Below, in pieces: positions 12,193 through 41,424 of a stretch of 64,000 nucleotides of DNA (position 1 is the stretch's first letter; the number at the start of each line of letters is the position of its first letter). The DNA lies in assembly GCA_009746045.1 (NCBI GenBank), contig RPFO01000891.1, positions 993,404 to 1,057,403 of the forward strand. Direction: 5' to 3'. A model generated the notes under the pieces. The model had not been told where the DNA came from. It ran no database searches and saw only the letters and a program-made list of their open reading frames with translations. The position numbers and the translations under genes are program-made. Origin of the DNA: Mesostigma viride (Eukaryota > Streptophyta > Mesostigmatophyceae > Mesostigmatales > Mesostigmataceae).

Positions 12193-12879
12193 AGAATTCC
12201 GCAAGTCCATGTCCATGGCTGTCCTTTGTCCTGTCCGTTGCCGTAAGACTGAGCGGCAGGAACATCGAAACACGACGCAACAAGAAACGAAACACTTGCC
12301 AAAACTGAAGCCCATGCACCCAGCTCAGATCAGCAACACAGGGTGCCAACAAAACACTCAAGGACACGGAACATGGGGAGCGCCGGTGCGCTGTAGGCTT
12401 GTTAACAATACCAAACCAGAAAGTATGTAGCGTAGGTGAAAATGGTAGAACCGTGGCCAATCGCATCTACGGTGCACCGGTGACTGGCAGCGACACGGGA
12501 CTTTGGCAACCAGTATAGGAATGCTTTGAGTTGCTTGCAATGCAGTCGCACGTGGCCACGTTTGCACGCGGCACCGCCTTTTGCCCTGAAAATCAATCAC
12601 AGAACCACCATCTAATTGGACATGTACAGTAGAGATCTGCCACTGCTCTTCCTGTCTGCAGGAAAATGTCAAAACTGGCCAGAACCAGGGACGCATGGTG
12701 CATGAAACGAGCAGGTGATGGTCACCATGTACGCAAGCAGCAGTTTCAAACCATGTACGCAAGCAGTACCTGTTGTGAACCATTTCCGCAGCACAGTACA
12801 AGTGGCCCAGAAAACTGATACGTTCACCCATAATCCCAAAAGGGTATACTCGAAATGCGAATCGACGCAAACAACCATG

Positions 12880-15793
12880 CTAGTCCTGACCTCTCTTGGG
12901 CGGCAGCGCCCCACCCGCAGCCGCATCTGCCTCTGCGCCAGCCGTCGTCGCCCCTGCCCCCTTGCGGGGAGCGGGCGTCCGTGGCAGCACCGGCTCCACG
13001 CCAAACGCCCTCACGTCGATGACGACACTGTCGGGATGGCAGTAGCACGCGCGCGCGAGCCGCCCCACCTGAGGCCATCTGCGTGGGGGCAAGTGCAGCA
13101 TTCCGGCGCCGCAATGTTGCCCCGAATGTAGCGCACAGGTGAAGATATGTACAGAAAAAATAAATGCAGAGGAATGGAGTTATCATAAGAGGTATGAAAC
13201 TGGCCCTATGTTCGGCAGAGGAATGGAGGTATCATAAGAGGTATGATACTGGCCCTATGTTCGGCAGAGGAATGGAGGTATCATAAGAGGTATGATACTG
13301 GCCCTATGTTCGGCAGAGGATGGAGGTGTCATTAGAGGTATGATACTGGCCCTATGTTCGGCAGAGGAATGGAGGTATCATAAGAGGTATGATACTGGCC
13401 CTATGTTCGGCAGAGGAATGGAGGTATCATAAGAGGTATGATACTGGCCCTATGTTCGGCAGAGGAATGGAGGTATCATAAGAGGTATGATACTGGCCCT
13501 ATGTTCGGCAGAGGATGGAGGTGTCATTAGAGGTATGATACTGGCCCTATGTTCGGCAGAGGAATGGAGGTATCATAAGAGGTATGATACTGGCCCTATG
13601 TTCGGCAGAGGAATGGAGGTATCATAAGAGGTATGATACTGGCCCTATGTTCGGCTGGAAGCCGGGACAGCCATCTTTTGCACCCGCACCACACTTCCAC
13701 AGCGTGCTGTGATGAATAACGGCCCCCCTCTATTTGAGAATTGCCACGGCCAATGTGCACCACCCAACAAGGCTTCACGAGAGCAAAACCCTCCTTCACA
13801 ATGGTCAAATGCCATAGTTCCAGTACATTGCCTAGCATATAGCCCAGTATGTTTCTCCTGCCTCAAGCTTTCAAGTGACCAAGCCCAAGTGCACCGGCAT
13901 AAGTGCGCCAGCGGCAATAAAAGTGCACCAGCATGTGCGCTCACCGGCTGGTGGCGAAGTTGGTGGACTCGGCGCCATTGAACCCGTGGTTGAAACCTGC
14001 GTGGTAGACGCCTGCAGGTATGGGACAATTATCAAAGCCCAGCCCAGCCCAGCCCGGCCCAGCCGAGCAGAGCAGAGCATACCAAAGCATGAAATGGAGC
14101 CGGATTCATGTTGAATCGGCATGTACTTCCTTGGGGTGACATGGAGCCCACTGTTGGAAAAGTTTCGAGCCCTGCTGCCGGCATGGCAGATCCATAGACT
14201 ACCCTTTGCCACTACGTACAGCAAGGCATGGCCGGAGGCTAGCAGCAAACCGGCGTTGATTGTGCCGACGACACGGAAAGGAGATGGCCAGCGAATTAAG
14301 GTCGATCACGTCAAGGAAAGGAACTGAAAGCTGAAATAGCAAACCTAGGCAACATAAGCAAGACCAGGAAGCAAGGCCATGATGATTGCAAACCTATTAC
14401 ATCGGGCGATCTATTAAGGCGACCTACTACATCAGGTGTTCTGAGTAACACGTCACACAAGTAGCTCTCACCATTGCCCCTGCCCCCCCATCACGCGGGT
14501 GTACAGCACTGATGAAGGCCTCCGGGGGAAGGTGGTGAGAGACTGGCAAGAGAAGGGCAAGAGAAGGGCTGAGACATGCATTGGGCCCCACAACGACCCA
14601 CGTCACAGGCAGATCACGCTGGGGGGCCGGGCAGCGATGGGATGGCTGGGAGCTGCGCCTGGAGGTGTGGTGGGAGCGGCCACCAGGCCATGCCAAGGGC
14701 ATACTGGGTGTTGGCCCTGGGTGTCATAATCCTGCCGAGACATCACATATGCTTCCTGCGGAATGGCTCCATCCCAAATGCATGCAAAAGCTACACAACT
14801 AACAGCAATGAAGTCTGTGACGGTGATGGAAAACGTCTACTACTATACAATTATACCGTTTTGGAACTACTATACAACTAGGCAGTTTTAAAACAACTTT
14901 ACGACGGTACAGTTTTAGAACTACTATACTATTATACAGTTTAAAAACAAATATACTACTATACAGTTTTAGAACTACCATACTACTATACTACTATACA
15001 ACTACACAACTATATTACTATACTACTATACAATTATACAATTACAGTTTTAGAAATGTATGCGACCACCGGCCACCCACCCGGGAAGCTGATGACCCCC
15101 CCCCTGCCTCTGCACCAGCGTTCACTCCTATGTACCGTTTATTATACTACCATATCATGATAAAAGCATATGCGTCTACCGGCCTGACACCCACCCGGGA
15201 AGCTGATGACAAAGTCCCCTTGCCTCTGCACGAGCCGGATGACGGGGATGCCGTGCTGCTTCAGCAGGCGAGGGGAGACGAGGGTCTCCTGGGACGCACC
15301 ACGGCCAGCCAGGGAGGCAACCGGGGAGGGTAGATATGTGTGTATGTGTGCGTGTGCGTGTGTGTGCGCGCGTGGGAGGGGGGGGGAGGGGGGGCAGCCA
15401 GGTAACCGCAGGAGGCAGCACAGAGCCGGTAAGACTGGAGATACCAAAGACGAGAATTAAATTCCAGCCATGAGAATTTGACAACTCGCTCTAAGCCGTT
15501 TTCAGGCCAGGCGCGAGGACAAGACCCAGCTGTGTGACAGGTCTGTCCGCTCCAACGCTGTCAAGATGCCCACCCCGTTACTCCTTCAGTGCTCCGGAAA
15601 AGTCCACAATAGAGGCAAATTTGGTGGGTACAGCGGACCACAGCCAGCCAGCATCACTTTTGCAAAACGAAAAGAGGTTTTCATGCAGGAAGTTGCGAAT
15701 GAAGTGCTTCACAAGTATGACAAGTGATTAGTGCATGCACGATCACATACACACACACGAGCACACAAGCACACACACACATACACACACACA

Positions 15794-15831
<38 letters not shown>

Positions 15832-18800
15832 AAACGCACCTTGTGCCGAAGGAATTCTGGGCATGCACGGAACGCTTCTGGCATCCTCCCTTTGACGAAC
15901 TCATTGAAGCGTGCGGTGTGGGATGGTGGAATGGCGTACCTGAAAACCCACAAACCCCATCCCCCACCCCCACCCGAAGTCAAACGCAAAGGCAAAGCAA
16001 GACCGCATGAGGCGTGCAACTGGCAGCCCAGCTCTTACGTGTACTCAAACTCACGCAGCAACACAGAGCGCAGGAATGGTGACGGCCACAGTTGCGTCGA
16101 AAAATGCATTCTCGTTTATTGTTACTCCAGGTCAAACACTTGGTGTTCCACCGTGCCAGGCACGCCCACCCCTTAAAAATGCCTTTGACATCAATATTTT
16201 CATAGTTCATAGCATGGGCCATGTCCCATGTGTTTGACAAAACCAGCCCTTTCATGGTCCGCCCCCCCACCCACCCCACCTGGCGACACCAACCAAAAGG
16301 AATGCCCCCGCTGACTGTGGCCAACGCTAGCTGCTAGTGCGCATGAAGCAGCTAGCGCCCCTGGCAGATACCTTTCCCAGCGGCTACATATTTCCGTAGG
16401 TTGCCTCCCTGGCCAGCCATGCTTTGCCAGCCATGGTTAGCTTGCACCAAAGGGACTCCAGCTCTGGACAACAGCAGAGCCGGTAGAACGAGGAAAGCGG
16501 TAGGGATGTGCCACAGCCCCGTCTCAGCTGCTCGGCCGTTTCTAGTGGCAGGAAGAATATGAACGTAGGCCCCCTCACGCCGTAGGTAGGCACCCTCGTG
16601 CGGCCGCACTGATCCCTCACAGGGTGCACGGCAGGCACGGGGGGGTTGCGTGCCACGGATGCAAAAGCCGGTTCATACTGCCAGGTTCACACTGATTTCC
16701 CGGCGACAAACAGTGCAAGCTAGGCACAGTTTGCTGGAGCGGAGCCCTGGCTACACAAGTAAATTGGAACAAAAGCCCTGCCATTGCCCCGGAATGTAAG
16801 AATTGCCCACGAGCACATCACAAACAATCAACTACCTAGCAATACACGGCCTGGACGGCAATACCTTTAGGGGCTCTGACTCACTGCTCACATTGGCAGC
16901 ACAGCACCACCAGCCTTGCAGCGAAGCCAGCTTGGCCTAGCATCTCGCAACAAACTTGGTATATTTGACAATGGACCAGGTCACTTTGACAAGGACTGAG
17001 CTTTGCTTTAATCTTTTGGCAAAGGCTCCACACACGCACACACACATACCAACGCCAAACAACCTCCACCGTAAGTCATGCTGCATGCTGATAGTCCGAT
17101 AAGCATTTTACAAAGCAAGTCATGGACCGTAAACGCATGTGGGAAGGCCAGCTGTGAAAGCTCCTGCAAACTAGGAGAGCGTATGCTAACACCCCATGTG
17201 CGCCACGGTACCAGGTCTTGGGCTGCCCAAAGTGGAGGTAGTTCACGCTGTGAAGGTCCATGTCCTCGGTGTGCCTGCGGCGGCCCGACAGGGGATGTGA
17301 ATATTGTGATGGCACGCCAGCGGTCATGACCACAAATCAATCAATGAATGTGCGCGTAGACTGCCTGATGTGAGCCAAGCAATTACCACAACGGAGGATG
17401 ATCTTCGCAGTCGAAGCAAAGAAAGCCTGATTGTGCTAATGTATACCCCTGCGGTCATCCAGCACACTGTTTAGTGCCACAGTCCGCATGCGGGCTGACC
17501 ACACTCCACAAACTGTTGTAAACTGTTGTAAAATGTTGTAAACTGTTGTATAGAACTACGCTACCAAACTACATACAATATACTGTACTACCGAGCACGT
17601 TACCAAACCACATTGCACTGGAAGCAGTACAGTCCGATTTGAAGGCGTAAATCCACATTTTGACCGCGGAGGAGGCCATGGTTGGCCAAGTCCGGACGTC
17701 CGGACTAGGCCAACCGATTCGGCAGGCGAGAGCAGGGCAAGAGCTTGCAGGTTGCCCACGATGACACAAACTACCCGATCGAACGAGTGTAAGCTTATGA
17801 CTCAGTCATCATGATTACCCATCTTGCCGAATGCACAAAGGGCCACAGCCGGCTGGTAATGAAGGGACCCGCTACACTGTGCAAAATTAAGGGTTCAAAC
17901 TCGGTTCAAACATAATATTTTGGCATAAAGTCATTGATAAATGCAGGCACCCGGCGGCCGGGTGTATACCTCACTGCCCGGCACCTGTCTCAGTCAAAAT
18001 ATCTGGCCTGAAAAAGGGTGGCTGGATCGGGCTTGACGAGAGCTGTTGATTGCCGCATAGAAGTCCGTCAGAGGAGGGGGTGGGCTGCTAGCCTAATTCT
18101 ACCGCTAAGCCTACGTCCCCGCGTTAAGTTATGACGCGGAGAATTTGGCGGCGATCGTAACTTAACGCGGGTATGACTGTACATGCATATCCACCAGCCA
18201 CCATGCAAACGTGCACATGCCAAAGTAGAGGGAGGGGGCATACAGCTGAAAATAATGCTACCACAACACCCACCCACCAGGCAAACGTGCTCTTCCACAT
18301 GCCAAAGTAGAGGTAGGAGCTCGTCACGCCCGGTATGCTGGCACCCGCCTCCTTGAGTGTGCGGCTGAGTAAGGTGTCGAGCTTGGACACGTTCCATCCC
18401 TGTTCTCGCGACATGCACGACAGGGGCAACAACAGAGCCATGTGCATAGCGGACACCATGCTACATGCTTACAAGAGGGGCCACACCCATAAGAGGTGCC
18501 CTACCGATAATGGAAGCTGCGGCCATAGCAGGAACCATGCCCATAGCGCATGCCATGCTGATAAGAGGGGCCATACCAATAGCCGCAGCCGTTGCAAAAG
18601 CCATGCTATCTAAAAAGGAAGGCCGTCTCCACCAGAACGAGCCAGGCCGATAACAGCTATGTTTGCGTTCCGGCACTTGTTGAAAAGGAGCCATCCTGCA
18701 CAGTCGGACTATGCACGCGCAAGCCGTGAGATGTGCCAGAAGCAGCCTTGATTTTAGAGAGACGACACAAGATTTGCAGGTTTGTGTGGCAGGAAAGGGG

Positions 18801-20951
18801 CAGGGACTGGCACGCTGCGGGGCCTGAGCATCTGGGGGGAAAACCAGGGCCCCGTGACTCGCCGCATTCGAGAGCGGTGTGCCTCATCAGTCTACAGGAG
18901 CATGCCAGCCTCGTCTCCTTACTACCAGCCCATCTGGCGATTCATGCCACCACATGACTGGCGGAAAGCCGCTTGGGTGCCCGAGAAATGCCAGTGCCAG
19001 CCCATTGTCCGGTGCGGGAGAGCGGCCAGGGAGAGAAGATGCAGCACCCCCGTCAGAAGGACGTGCCTGTGATCATCCCTCTGCTCCCCATGCACCTGCC
19101 TGAGTGAATCTCCCCCATCTACACATGTCTGCAGGACAGGTTGTGCCTGCACGACGATGCTTAGAGACTACTCTTGAGGCCTGCCCCCCAGGCAGTGACG
19201 AGATTTCATTGGTCTACATGTGACAGCCAGCGGTGTCACGATTGACGTCTGCTGCCCGACCAAGTAGACAATTATTGGGCACACTGAATGGGGCTGTGTC
19301 AGCCCCAATCACCTCCGCCAAAACCCATGTGGCCTGGCGAGCGCACGGGCACATGGCGGCAGGCATCCCTCGGTGCATCAGGTGCTTGTTTTCAAAACCA
19401 GGGCTTTCGTCCAAAACTGGGGCGAACGGGTGAATTCTGAAGACCGTGTTCTAAGCAGCAAGCAACGCCTTTCCTAGCAACACTTAGGTAGGGGAAAATT
19501 TGTCGCTTTCATCTAGGCAGGATAGCTTTCTCTTAAAGGGGTACGTCCCAGAAGGGGTGCGTCCCAGAGAGGGGAGTCAAGGAAAAACTTTGGTCATCCA
19601 AACACTACATGGCTGATGAAAAAGAAACAGGGCATATCTTGCTCTGATGTATATAGTAGCACGTGTCTTGCTCTGATATATATAGGGCGTGTCTTGCTCT
19701 GATATATAGGGCATATCTTGCTCTGATGTATATAGTAGCACGTGTCTTGCTCTGATATATATAGGGCGTGTCTTGCTCTGATATATAGGGCGTGTCTTGC
19801 TCTGATATATAGGGCGTGTCTTGCTCTGATATATATAGGGCGTGTCTTGCTCTGATATATAGGGCGTGTCTTGCTCTGATATATAGGGCGTGTCTTGCTC
19901 TGATATATATAGGGCGTGTCTTGCTCTGATATATATGTATAGGACGTGTCTTGCTCTGATATATATAGGGTGTGTCTTGCTCTGATATATAGGGCGTGTC
20001 TTGCTCTGATATATATAGGACGTGTCTTGCTCTGATATAAAGGAGCTAGGACGATGCTCATACAAGTATGAGTACGCAGGCTTGCATCCCATGCTCGTTC
20101 ATATATGTGTGAAAGACATATATACGGCTTCTTTGCCATGCAGGAAAGATCAAGGGTACAGGAAGAGAGGCAGGTTAACAAGAAAACAGTGGCTGACTCG
20201 TACCTCGACATCCGTGTCGAAGAGCGACCCTTCCATGTCAGCACCATACAGGGGAGCCTTATGCTGCACGGTGACACGGGCAAGGCAGTACCACACAGAT
20301 ACATCATGGTATGGTTGGCTCAGGGCAAATACTCGAGCAACCAGGCTCGAGCAGCACACGTCGTGATTTGAGAGCATCGGTGTATTCTCGGTCAAGTAGG
20401 GTTATTCGATGCCAACTTGCAGGCATCACCGTCAACAGCAGCGACTTTCGAGATGACCCCCTACAGGCGCTTGTCTGGGCGCGTGCGGCGCCCTCAATAG
20501 AAGTCTACCACAAACTCACCACGATGCCTTTCCAATACTCCCGCTCAACCGACTCTTCGTCAAAGCCGGGATCCCGCATCCGCGCAGGAGGAGCCATCTC
20601 GCCTTCGGCCTTTGCCTTAAAGGCGGCAACGCTCATCGGCTTCTGCTCTACAAGGGTAACGTCGTACATTCCGCTCCCGCCACTTCTGGAAGGATGGTGC
20701 ACTAATTGCTGCACAGGATGAGGGATTACGATGTTGCCTAAATCCTGGCTAGCTTCCGACTTGTCCACGGAAAAAGGGGACGAGAGCTCATAGCCATCAC
20801 GGTGTGCTGTCCACCCTGGCGGCGGTCTTATTCTGCAAATTCCAGTAGCCCACGTTTGCTCCTCAATTTTTTCGATAAACCGTTCAAAAGCCCGGGGACC
20901 CACCATATCCTCATGGGTTGCATGATAAAGCGGAGCCTCGCTGACAATCAT
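12880..20951 (-). CDS. JmjN-JmjC (KDM4-type) histone lysine demethylase
   Basis: Eight minus-strand exons: 20520-20951, 20204-20257, 18278-18399, 17212-17274, 15840-15939, 15195-15288, 13945-14011 and 12880-13078. All seven junctions keep phase with GT-AG borders, giving 1131 bases and 376 residues. Residues 5-45 form the JmjN domain; the JmjC domain follows from about 145. Fe(II) ligands are His204, Glu206 and His292; the 2-oxoglutarate site has Asn214 and Lys222. The spacing equals KDM4A residues 188/190/276/198/206. The KDM4-specific zinc site is also present (Cys250, His256, Cys322, Cys324). The family removes methyl groups from H3K9me3/H3K36me3 in the nucleus. No PHD or Tudor reader follows, so this is a catalytic-core protein. 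I chose the ATG at 20951 because [10 protein letters not shown] leads straight into JmjN; an acceptor just inside it (TTGTCAG) would allow an upstream exon. The last exon may instead splice to 11811. Confidence 0.93.
13165..13655. repeat. 49-bp minisatellite with internal hairpin
   Basis: Ten tandem copies of a 49-bp unit. Each unit has an inverted repeat, GTATCAT and ATGATAC flanking AAGAGGT, able to form a small hairpin. Copies 4 and 8 are 48-bp variants (GGATGGAGGTGTCATTAG), so a four-unit block was probably duplicated. The array lies in the last intron of the demethylase core gene, between the exons at 13078 and 13945. Confidence 0.95.
14815..15060. repeat. AT-rich degenerate TACTATACA tandem region
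   Basis: Degenerate copies of TACTACTATACA and CAGTTTTAGAACTAC alternate over about 240 bases in a demethylase intron. No fixed period could be set by eye. Confidence 0.75.
15068..15120 (-). repeat. Echo of demethylase exon 6 end and donor
   Basis: An imperfect copy of the last 30 or so bases of the exon at 15195-15288 plus its donor, sharing CCACCCGGGAAGCTGATGAC on the plus strand. It lies about 120 bases further into the following intron. The copy keeps a GGGTGGGTGG donor-like sequence but has a C-run in place of part of the coding sequence. Confidence 0.85.
15735..15830. repeat. (CA)n microsatellite next to a splice donor
   Basis: A CA/ACAC tract begins within ten bases of the 5' splice site of the demethylase exon 15840-15939. 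On the sense strand the intron therefore starts GTGCG, a T run and then (TG)n. Confidence 0.95.
18190..18240 (-). repeat. Echo of demethylase exon 3 end and donor
   Basis: A partial copy of the end of exon 18278-18399 with its donor. On the plus strand it shares GCAAACGTGC and ACATGCCAAAGTAGAGG in the same order as at 18281-18316, with a six-base loss between the two. The copied donor reads ATG|GTGGCTGG instead of CTG|GTGGGTGG. Confidence 0.88.
19632..20045. repeat. About 25-bp minisatellite, 16 copies
   Basis: Sixteen copies of a 23-31 bp unit containing CTTGCTCTGATATATA and GGGCGTGT. An 80-bp segment including the variants TGTATATAGTAGCACG is duplicated at the start of the array, showing a higher-order step. 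It occupies the 1.8-kb demethylase intron between 20204 and 18399. Confidence 0.95.
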
Positions 20952-21711
20952 CCTCTTCCACCGGATAAGCACACGCAATCAGCCTTATTCGTCAGCCATC
21001 TGGTGTTTGGAACCAATTGGAATCATCAGATGAGTTTGCTTCGGTCATAGTTGACCAAGTATGCACCTCGTTTGTCACGCCCGCCTCCACTCACGGCAGT
21101 GCAGGAACGAACGCTTTTCAGAGCCATGAAAATGCTGGAGTTGTAGCCCAGTAGGCATCCGACTCTGTGTGGGAACCTTGACACTTTTTCTGCTTCACAG
21201 CCTTTCACAGCTTTTGTGCAAGCCGTACCCACGTGCCCGGTGCCGATGCAACGCAACGCGCAACCGCAACGACCGGAAATTCGAACGTCTTTTGGCCAAT
21301 CGGCCGGGTTCCATACAGTGCGAATCCAATCACGTCATTTGAACCGGGATTGCCAACGGCTATATCATTCCTAAGTATGGACCAACAAATTGAGTTCGTC
21401 CCTGCTCAATAAGAAACCAAGGGTCCCAGACTTCCCCGGCGGCTTTCGTGCGCAATCTGTTTGATATTGCTGAGTCAAACTTCCCACCTCCATATCGTCA
21501 TCGCATGAATATCCTAGGCAGGGATATGGGGGTCAGATGAAAGACAGCAGTGGATATTTGGAGCACTAGACTAACTGGACATGATGAATAAAGACAATCA
21601 CATTGTTCGCAGGTGGTAGGAAGCCATTGAAAGGACAGCACATACACTGCCGAGATGCGGGAAGCGTAGCTGCTGGTGCGGCATCCGTGAGGTGCCGCAG
21701 CCCCGGCAAGA
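20952..21711. promoter_or_regulatory. Divergent promoter region, demethylase and FAM135-like gene
   Basis: The two start codons face away from each other 760 bp apart, so both promoters must lie here unless upstream non-coding exons exist. Visible candidate elements are CCAAT at 21296-21300, CCAAT at 21326-21330 followed at once by CACGTCA at 21331-21337 (a bZIP-type core), and an AACCAATTGG palindrome near 21011. No clear TATA box sits at a convincing distance from either start. The assignment is inference from gene orientation. Confidence 0.55.
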
Positions 21712-39174
<17,463 letters not shown>

Positions 39175-39600
39175 GACGTTCAATACGGACTCATGATGTG
39201 TTGAGCAATTGTACACAATAAGATGAGAGCAGCCCCTGGCAATTGTTTCTTGTGAGATGTCCAACCGGTGCCATCTTGATGATAAGAACATATCGACACT
39301 TTGCATGCTGGGGTCCGGGCCAATATTGTTGCATGTGAGAGACCTGGATATAATTTGCAAGTCTACTAAATTACCTGACGTAAGTAGCCATTGCATATGA
39401 ATTCCTTAACTCCTCCATCCATTCATTCATGCATTCGTTCATTTGTTCATATGCACCGCCTTTGGGGGATGGGTTTTAAAGTCCCCCTAATTGCATTAAT
39501 AAATTAACTAATGAAAAACGCTCTCCCGTTGGGCAGGGAATTGATCACGGAGCACAATAATCCGTCATCATTTGAAGTGCATTCAGACCTGGCTGGACTG
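39175..39600. other. 3' flank of the FAM135-like gene
   Basis: No gene. A dispersed-repeat segment with CTCTCCCGTTGGGCAGGGA and CACGGAGCACAATAAT lies at 39515-39565; related words occur near 9570, 42280 and 43440. An AATTAATAAATT stretch near 39490 could serve as an AT-rich polyadenylation context but no specific signal is assigned. Confidence 0.5.
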
Positions 39601-39619
39601 TCTAGGCTTAGAGGCGCGG

Positions 39620-40320
39620 GCGGTGGGGCTGGAGATTAGTGTACGTCAAAACTGAGGCGATGGTGATTGGGGCTACCAGCCGAGGCCCCGGCTGCCAGAC
39701 GGGACGGAGGTCCCGTTCCGTGATCGCTTCAAACTGCTGAAGAGCATGCATGCTCCCTGACACCGCCGACGATGTGGACATCCGCATCGGCCTTGCCTGG
39801 GCCAAGCTTCATTCGCTCAAAACCTACTGGCGCTCGAAGGGCCAGGGCAAGCACCGCAAAGCATGCTCCTCAAGGTCCTGGCCGGTCCTCACGGTGCTCA
39901 CCTATGGCGCCGAGGCATGGACGCTCACGGACACGCTGGCCACACGGCTGAACGGCATGGTAACCAGGATGCTCCGCCAGGCCCTGAACGGAGGGTTCTC
40001 CACACATACCTAGGCCTTTAGAATCTTTGTACCAGGGTATGCCTCGCATTTCGGACGAGATTAGACAGCGTAGGATAGCATTCGTAGGACATCTTGCTCG
40101 CACCAGTCAGGTAGACACCGACCTCGGTCTGGCCGGCCCCCAGCGGCTTGGCCAGCCAGGGCGGCATATCCTGACCTGGCCGACCTGGCCCCAAGGACGT
40201 ACATTCCTAAAAAGATAGGTAAACATGACATGACCTACCCACAGCTGTTGCTGGCCGACCTATAGTGGTCCCAGCCCGTTTGAACATCGCATTCACTCCC
40301 TCTCTCTTGCTTGGACTGCC
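39620..40320 (+). mobile_element. LINE ORF2 C-terminal fragment, frameshifted
   Basis: Reverse-transcriptase-downstream sequence of the same LINE family as the minus copy at 46.8-48.5 kb. Segments LLPDTADDVDIRIGLAWAK-like and VLTYGAEAWTLTDTLATRL are readable in one frame, and RISDEIRQRRIAFVGHLART in another. Stops and frame changes make it non-functional. It ends at GGACTGCCATGCAG, where it passes into ORF1-like sequence. Confidence 0.8.
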
Positions 40321-40992
40321 ATGCAGAACACCGAGGCCCTGGTCTCACAGGTCCCAAAGATAGTGGAGCAGACGGCCACCATCGCATCCCAGCAGCCACC
40401 CCGGCAGGATGCTGGCGACCCGTCCCGCCCCTCTCCTATGCGCGGACCTGCTGCAGACAGCGACCGCCTCCACCGGCACCGACGCCATCGCTGGGAAACT
40501 CCAGGAGCTTGAAGACCTTCGCCAGGCACAACAACGGGAGGCCACCGACCGCGCTCGCCGCGACTGCCGGGTGGTGCTGCGTCGTTTCCCCCAGAAGCCA
40601 GGTGAGACGTCAACCACCCTTGCCGACGAGCTCAAGGACCAGCTCCTTACCCTCATGGACCTGGTAGGTGAGGTAGAACCGACTGCGTGGGTGCCACCGC
40701 CTTCCCCACTCACGGGACAAGGCGGCTTCCCCACCAGTCCTGCTCACCTTCCCCTCCCGTGAGGACATTGAAGCAGCTGTTCCTCTCTCGTCGCAAGCGG
40801 TTGCACGACCTCACCTGGACGCTGGTCGCTGGACGACGACCTGACCCCCGCTTAGCAGCAGCAGCGCCGCGACCTAGCTGTGGCCGGCCGGAATACCTCC
40901 GCCACAAGCAGGACCCCCAGAAGCCCAAGGTGTACTGGAGGGGCAGGGACCTGATGACCAACCACAAGATGTGGACGCCCCCAGCGGGCTAG
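40321..40992 (+). pseudogene. LINE ORF1-like (nucleic-acid-binding) fragment
   Basis: Starts MQNTEALVSQVPKIVEQ in one frame and continues in others with a charged helical stretch (KLQELEDLRQAQQREATDRA), a VVLRRFPQKPGETSTTLADE segment, and the ending HKQDPQKPKVYWRGRDL. This order resembles the ORF1 protein of L1-like LINEs, in which a coiled coil is followed by an RNA-binding domain. Multiple frameshifts and a stop near 40853 make it a relic. Confidence 0.6.
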
Positions 40993-41204
40993 AATAGCTC
41001 GCATAATAGCCCAAGCTTGTATCCATTGGTAGTCACTGCCGCTATGGCAGCCATGCTTAGAAGGTTGGCCTAGCTGTGCCAACATACCACCTAGTCACGT
41101 GCACTGCTAACGCACGGTACATGCAACCAGCCGTAAGCTATGCGTCAGCCTACCTATGGTATTGCATGCACTGGTTGTATATTGCACCCACAGTGTTGCA
41201 CCCC

Positions 41205-41345
41205 GGCATGATGCACCATGCCGTGGAGAGAGCGCTCTGTGGCCTGCCCACTTGCGGCAGTGAGAGAAGCTAGGGCGCCCTCCCTCCTTCTCGCTGTGTA
41301 TATAGGGTTGAAGGTTCCTTTACTCTGTATTGGCACCCACGTGAC
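41205..41345. repeat. Dispersed repeat shared with 58060-58170
   Basis: The blocks CTCTGTGGCCTGCCC, GGCAGTGAGA, AAGCTA and GTGTATA-GGGTTGAAGG occur in the same order here and at 58074-58155. A preceding GTGTTGCACCC word also links it to the CACCCACAG repeat family. Confidence 0.75.
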
Positions 41346-41424
41346 GCAGTCACGTGCTTATTATTAATTAATCAATTTACCAGCCATACCCTAAGCTTAG
41401 TCCTTGTACAGCCATGCCTACGTC

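Noticed and set aside
13165-13655. Possible CRISPR array
   Set aside because: The repeats are contiguous with no unique spacers, and the window is eukaryotic with spliced genes; it is a minisatellite.
19632-20045. Possible CRISPR-like or zinc-finger-like periodic array
   Set aside because: Contiguous 25-bp units with no spacer diversity and no coding constraint; it sits inside a phase-verified intron.
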